Under the pieces are notes generated by a model that was not told the origin of the DNA, ran no database searches, and saw only the letters and a program-made list of their open reading frames with translations. From Synechococcus sp. CBW1002 (GTDB lineage Bacteria > Cyanobacteriota > Cyanobacteriia > PCC-6307 > Cyanobiaceae), in NCBI RefSeq assembly GCF_015840915.1, contig NZ_CP060398.1, positions 248,001-312,000 on the forward strand: DNA of 64,000 bases. Reading direction: 5' to 3'. The translations under genes and the position numbers were made by a program. Positions 60,541 through 64,000 of this stretch are shown here, one piece after another. Within the stretch, counting starts at the first letter, position 1. The number at the start of each line of letters is the position of its first letter.

Positions 60541-60968
60541 CTGCGCTCAGCCGCCAGCGGCGGCACGGGAATCGGGGCCTGGCCCGGCACGTTGGAGGGG
60601 ATGCCGGCGGCTGGCTCGTAGAGCATCTCCAGCCAGTTGCCCTCGGAATCCTGAAAGTAGAAGGACGCCGTGCCGTCGCGGTGGTCATGCACCGGCCCCA
60701 CCGGATGACCGGCCGCCGCCAGGCGGGCATGGGCCTCCTCCACCTCGCAGCGCTCACAGAAGTGGAAGGCGACGTGGGGACCGGCCGCCTTGTAGCTGGG
60801 GCTCAGCAGGGCAATGCCGTCGCCATTGCGGGGGTTCTGGAGATAGGCCCAGTCGTCGGCCTCCCAGGTGAGCCGAAAACCAAGCGAGCCATAGAACGCC
60901 GTGGCACGGTCCATGTCCTGCACCCGCAGGGCCACGTGACCGAGGCGGTGGGTCGCCGACTGAGCCAT
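60537..60968 (-). CDS. VOC (glyoxalase/dioxygenase-fold) protein
   Basis: A 143-residue single-module VOC protein starting MAQSATHRLGHVALRVQDMDRATAFYGSLGFR; the sequence has metal-ligand candidates in GHVALRV, HVAFHF and the closing Glu of GNWLEMLYEP. This is the layout of the small glyoxalase I-like enzymes, but the substrate is not known and the sequence does not identify it as lactoylglutathione lyase. Met at 60968 is the likely start; a frame to 60998 adds 10 residues. It is coupled to mutS2 by overlapping stop and start. Confidence 0.83.
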   Translation of the reverse strand: MAQSATHRLGHVALRVQDMDRATAFYGSLGFRLTWEADDWAYLQNPRNGDGIALLSPSYKAAGPHVAFHFCERCEVEEAHARLAAAGHPVGPVHDHRDGTASFYFQDSEGNWLEMLYEPAAGIPSNVPGQAPIPVPPLAAERS

Positions 60969-61039
60969 GGAACCTGCCGGAACTGTTGCTGGCTTCATTC
61001 TCGGCCTTGCCAGGGTGGACTGTGCCGTGGGGTGCTGGG

Positions 61040-62035
61040 TCAGCGCAGCCAGGCCGCCGCATCACAGGCGTGATAGGTGAGGATCAGATCGGCACCGGCC
61101 CGCTTGAAGCAGAGCAGGGTTTCCAGCACCACGGCCCGCTCGTCGATCCAGCCCCGCTCCGCCGCCGCCTTGACCATGGCGTATTCGCCGCTCACGTTGT
61201 AAGCGGCGATCGGCAGTTCGGTTTCGCCCCGCAGCCGATGGATGATGTCCAAATAGGCCAGGCCGGGCTTCACCATGAGGATGTCGGCGCCTTCCTGCTC
61301 ATCAAGCAGGGCTTCGGTGAGGGATTCACGGCCATTGGCCGGGTCCATCTGATAGGTGCTTTTATCCTTGGGAATCGGCTTGCTGTTGGTGGCGCGGGGC
61401 GCCGAATCGAGCGCCTCGCGGAAGGGGCCGTAGTAGGCGGAGGCGTACTTGGCGGTGTAGCTGATGATCCCCACATGCTCGAAGCCCTCCTCATCGAGGG
61501 CCTCGCGGATCGCACCCACGCGGCCGTCCATCATGTCGCTGGGGCCGATCAGGTCGGCGCCGGCGCGGGCCTGGGCCACGGCCTGGCGGCAGAGGATCGA
61601 GACGGTCTCGTCGTTGAGCACCACCCCCTCGGCGCTGACGATGCCGTCATGGCCGTCGCAGGAATAGGGATCGAGGGCCACGTCCGTCATGATCGTCATG
61701 CCGGGGTGCACCTCCTTCAGCCGGCGGATGGCGCGAGGGATCAGGCCGTGCTCGTTGAAGCACTCGGCGCCGTCCTCGGTCTTGAGGCCATCGGCCACCT
61801 TGGGGAAGAGCACCACGCAGCGGATGCCCAGATCCCAGGCGCGGCCCACCTCCTGCACCAGACCCTCCAGGCTCCAACGCTGGCAGCCGGGCATGGCGCC
61901 GATCGGCTCGTTGGTCGCCCCCTCATGCACGAACAGGGGATAGATGAAATCAGCCGCTGCCAGATGGTGCTCACGCACCAGGGCCCGCAGCGCAGGGGTG
62001 CGGCGCAGCCGGCGGGGGCGGTAGGAGAGCTCCAT
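61040..62035 (-). CDS. hemB: Porphobilinogen synthase (delta-aminolevulinic acid dehydratase)
   Basis: The 331-residue enzyme joins two aminolevulinates to form porphobilinogen, feeding haem, chlorophyll and phycobilins. Visible are LVREHHLAAADFIYPLFVHEG, the metal site MTDVALDPYSCDGHDGIV, which uses aspartates (DxALDxY...D) as in the magnesium-dependent plant/cyanobacterial type rather than the cysteines of zinc enzymes, and the catalytic lysine region ADILMVKPGLAYLD. It starts at the ATG at 62035, 64 bp after the J-protein gene on the same strand, and is probably in one unit with it. Confidence 0.96.
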   Translation of the reverse strand: MELSYRPRRLRRTPALRALVREHHLAAADFIYPLFVHEGATNEPIGAMPGCQRWSLEGLVQEVGRAWDLGIRCVVLFPKVADGLKTEDGAECFNEHGLIPRAIRRLKEVHPGMTIMTDVALDPYSCDGHDGIVSAEGVVLNDETVSILCRQAVAQARAGADLIGPSDMMDGRVGAIREALDEEGFEHVGIISYTAKYASAYYGPFREALDSAPRATNSKPIPKDKSTYQMDPANGRESLTEALLDEQEGADILMVKPGLAYLDIIHRLRGETELPIAAYNVSGEYAMVKAAAERGWIDERAVVLETLLCFKRAGADLILTYHACDAAAWLR

Positions 62036-62099
62036 GGACGGAAACGGGCTGGCCGGATCCTACGGATCAGGGATCTGCACCACTGCCGTGGTGGAACCC

Positions 62100-63080
62100 T
62101 CAGAGCTTCGCCGACTGGATCCAGCCGCTGCGGGGATCGGCACTGCGGGCCTGCCGCAACTGCTCCAGCAAGCTGCGCTCCTCGGGGCTGAGCGCCTCAG
62201 GAAGCTTGAGTACGGGTGTGAGCAGCAGGTCACCGCGCCCCCCCTTCACCGGCCAGCCCTTGCCCTTGAGGCGGAGGCTGCGGCCCAGGGTCATGCCGGG
62301 TGGCACCTGGACGGCAGCCTCGCCATCGGGCGTGGCCACGCGCACCTCACCGCCGAGGGCCAACTCATCGAGGCTGAGGGGCAGCTCGGCCCGCAACTGA
62401 TCCCCATCCAGTTTCCAGACGGGATGCTCCTGCAGCTGGAGCTGCAGGTAGAGATCGCCGCGGCGCCCCGTGCCGGGCTGGAGATTGCCCTTGCCCTTGA
62501 GGCGCAGCCGGCTACCGGCCTTCACACCGGCAGGAATACGCACCTGGACCCGCTCCTCGTTCACCGCGAGGGTGCGTTCGCAGCCGCGAAAGGCCTCGCT
62601 GTAGGTGAGATTGAGGCTGGCTTCAGCATCGAGATTGGCGGCGCCGCCCCGGGCCGTGGCAGCACCGGGGCCAGGAAAGCCACCCCCGAAGCCTCCGGGG
62701 AAACCGGAGCCGAACCCGAAACCTCCCGGCGCCCCGCCGGAACCGCCAAAGCGACCGAGCAGATCGTTGATGAAGTCGTCGAAATTGCCGTAACGGCCGA
62801 AGTCGACATCCATGCCGGGCCCACCGCCCCCTGCGGGCCCTCCCACCTGGCTCCAGTACTGACCGAACTGCTCGTAGCGCCGCCGCTTGTCGGGATCGGA
62901 GAGCACTTCATAGGCCTCACTCACCTCCTTGAAGCGAGCCTCTGCGCTCTTGTCTCCGGGATTCACATCCGGGTGGTACTGCCGTGCCAGCCGCCGAAAG
63001 GCCTTCTTGATGGTGTCGGCATCGGCACCGCGCTCCACGCCCAGAACCTTGAAGTAGTCGCGGTAGCCGTTGGCATTCAT
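62100..63080 (-). CDS. DnaJ-type chaperone without zinc finger (CbpA-like)
   Basis: A 326-residue J protein. The J domain (about 5-75) has the HPD motif in [11 protein letters not shown] Gly/Phe-rich linker (about 90-155, [17 protein letters not shown]) and two C-terminal beta-sandwich domains follow ([19 protein letters not shown] and [21 protein letters not shown]). The cysteine-rich zinc finger of true DnaJ is missing, so this is a CbpA/DnaJ3-like type II J protein that stimulates DnaK. The ATG at 63080 ([10 protein letters not shown]) is the start; upstream frame belongs to the divergent region. It precedes hemB. Confidence 0.9.
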   Translation of the reverse strand: MNANGYRDYFKVLGVERGADADTIKKAFRRLARQYHPDVNPGDKSAEARFKEVSEAYEVLSDPDKRRRYEQFGQYWSQVGGPAGGGGPGMDVDFGRYGNFDDFINDLLGRFGGSGGAPGGFGFGSGFPGGFGGGFPGPGAATARGGAANLDAEASLNLTYSEAFRGCERTLAVNEERVQVRIPAGVKAGSRLRLKGKGNLQPGTGRRGDLYLQLQLQEHPVWKLDGDQLRAELPLSLDELALGGEVRVATPDGEAAVQVPPGMTLGRSLRLKGKGWPVKGGRGDLLLTPVLKLPEALSPEERSLLEQLRQARSADPRSGWIQSAKL

Positions 63081-63229
63081 CGCAGCGCAGGCAAGTCGGA
63101 ACAACGGCCGGCCCCAGTGTCTCAGCCACAGCCCATGCTGTGCGGCCTCTGGGTGGGCGGAAGGCCGAACGCGAGTCCTGTGCATGGGAGGCCACCGTTC
63201 CTAAGCTCGTGCAAGCCCAGGTTTCGTCC

Positions 63230-63646
63230 ATGTTTTCTCGCGGCACCCTGCGCTCCGGACTGCTGGTCGGCCTCAGCACCGTGCTGGTGGGCATGGCCAG
63301 TGCCGGCAGCGCTCCCTCCGGCAAGGCCAGCACCACCCCCAGCCTTGGCGAGGCCCTTTACGCTTCGACCGCCGAACAGAAGGCCCTCACCGAACACCTG
63401 CGTGCCAAGGGCGTTCTGTTCTACGGCGCCTGGTGGTGTCCGGCCTGCTTCAAACAGAAGAGCCTCTTCGGCAAGGAAGCCGGCAATCGCCTGCCCTATG
63501 TGGAGTGCGACAAAGACGATGCCGGCCGTCAGCGCTGCATCAACGCCAAGATCCGTGCCTTCCCCACCTGGGAGATGGCTGGCAAGCGGCTTGAGGGCGT
63601 GCAGACGATCGAGCGATTGAAGCTGTGGAGCGGCTACGGCCGTTGA
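63230..63646 (+). CDS. Exported thioredoxin-like protein
   Basis: The 138-residue protein has an N-terminal signal or anchor (about 5-30) and a thioredoxin-like domain with YGAWWCPACFKQKSLF (CxxC active site), CDKDDAGRQRC and a cis-Pro-type AFPTWEM. It should act in the lumen or periplasm on disulfides; it resembles the thioredoxin-like domain fused to VKOR in cyanobacteria, here standing alone. The first Met of the open frame (63140) is too early; the ATG at 63230 starts the hydrophobic segment. Confidence 0.82.
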   Translation: MFSRGTLRSGLLVGLSTVLVGMASAGSAPSGKASTTPSLGEALYASTAEQKALTEHLRAKGVLFYGAWWCPACFKQKSLFGKEAGNRLPYVECDKDDAGRQRCINAKIRAFPTWEMAGKRLEGVQTIERLKLWSGYGR

Positions 63647-63652
63647 GGAACC

Positions 63653-64000
63653 TCAGAGGCCGCTGACGCCCTTCAACCCCAGGAATCCTGCAAAGCCAAA
63701 ACACAGAACCGCCTGGATCTGGCGCTGACGCTGCGCCATCCAGGGCGCCATTCGATCGAGGGCTCGGCGGCCACGGGCGCCCCAGAGCCACACCAGAGCC
63801 GGTGGAGCCAGGGCGGGCAGCAGGGTGATCAGGGCCATCAGACTCACCAGCAACACTTCGGTCGGGAGTGGCGGCTGGGCGCGGGCCAGATCCTGCAGTG
63901 CTGGCAGAAACAACACCAGCGAGGTGAGGTTGGTGGCCATGCTGCCGGTTCCGATCAGCAGACCTCGGCTGAAGCTGGTGGGGGCCGGCTGCCCAGCAGC
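63653..64000 (-). CDS. GAP-family/Sap-like membrane protein, C-terminal part (cut by window edge)
   Basis: The last 115 codons of a gene that continues beyond the right edge; the frame stays open to 64000. Three hydrophobic helices are visible, including GTGSMATNLTSLVLFLPAL near the start and VLLVSLMALITLLPALAPPALVWLWG. The pattern matches the GAP family (Sap, sulfolipid-addressing-like) of six-helix membrane proteins related to LysE-type exporters. Function is unknown. It converges on the thioredoxin-like gene, with 6 bp between the stops. Confidence 0.65.
   Translation of the reverse strand, partial: AAGQPAPTSFSRGLLIGTGSMATNLTSLVLFLPALQDLARAQPPLPTEVLLVSLMALITLLPALAPPALVWLWGARGRRALDRMAPWMAQRQRQIQAVLCFGFAGFLGLKGVSGL

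Noticed and set aside
58573-60621. Open frame of 682 codons on the plus strand opposite mutS2
   Set aside because: Antisense artefact of GC-rich codon use; mutS2 motifs (Walker A, Smr) are unambiguous on the minus strand.
62034-63620. Open frame of 528 codons on the plus strand opposite the J-protein gene
   Set aside because: It has no recognisable domain and crosses the convincing DnaJ-type gene and the start of the thioredoxin-like gene in the wrong frame.

Overview
The window is a GC-rich chromosomal segment of a picocyanobacterium, most likely of the Synechococcus/Cyanobium group. The support is a complete psbA (D1) gene, a short CP12 typed by its C-terminal cysteine pair, an Mg-type hemB, HIP1-type GCGATCGC octamers (for example 1701-1708, 19577-19584, 59000-59007), and cyanobacterial gene neighbours such as psbA next to an aspartoacylase. 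Species cannot be named from the sequence alone.

Layout. 0-4 kb: the first 44 codons of rpiA, a complete insertion sequence (184-1562) that separates it from an HtrA protease gene, then a metallophosphoesterase and a small zinc-ribbon protein. 4-11 kb: the translation/transcription operon rimP-nusA-ylxR-infB, a membrane protein with a low-complexity tail, a DUF3493 protein and tRNA-Thr(CGU). 11.3-16.9 kb: a signalling operon of FIST sensor, PAS-GGDEF-EAL protein, J-domain membrane protein and PP2C phosphatase. 17-29.8 kb: a coiled-coil/RodZ-C-like protein, a parvulin-like protein and several very large multi-domain glycosyltransferases with a methyltransferase and TPR proteins; part of this stretch (about 19-26 kb) is visibly poorer in GC. 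29.9-46.5 kb: a type I secretion locus with a 254-residue RTX-like protein, a 1042-residue repetitive protein, a second parvulin-like protein, an ABC exporter with an N-terminal cyclic-nucleotide-binding-like domain, its HlyD adaptor, TPR and TPR-glycosyltransferase proteins, a 914-residue RTX-like protein and a GT4 glycosyltransferase. 46.5-64 kb: small zinc-ribbon and J-domain proteins, psbA, aspartoacylase, a xi-class-like glutathione transferase, DUF2301, an ABC-F ATPase, cp12, obgE, a MalK/UgpC-type ATPase, mutS2, a VOC protein, hemB, a DnaJ-type chaperone, a thioredoxin-like protein and the edge of a GAP-family membrane protein.

How the parts may work together. The 11-46 kb block looks like one functional island: a type I exporter with two linked parvulin-like proteins, three likely exported repetitive/RTX proteins, five glycosyltransferase proteins carrying about ten sugar-transferase or related domains, and a c-di-GMP/PP2C signalling operon at one side. 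My inference is that it makes, decorates and exports a cell-surface layer or appendage, in the spirit of the SwmA/SwmB surface proteins of motile marine Synechococcus, but with different proteins. This is the best candidate here for an undescribed system. The outer-membrane (TolC-like) channel is not in the window.

No stretch longer than 300 bases lacks a gene; the longest gaps (48679-48970, 55485-55731, 21508-21702, 11128-11319) hold the psbA promoter/leader, a terminator hairpin, a divergent promoter region and the FIST leader. I found no CRISPR array, prophage, rRNA or replication origin.
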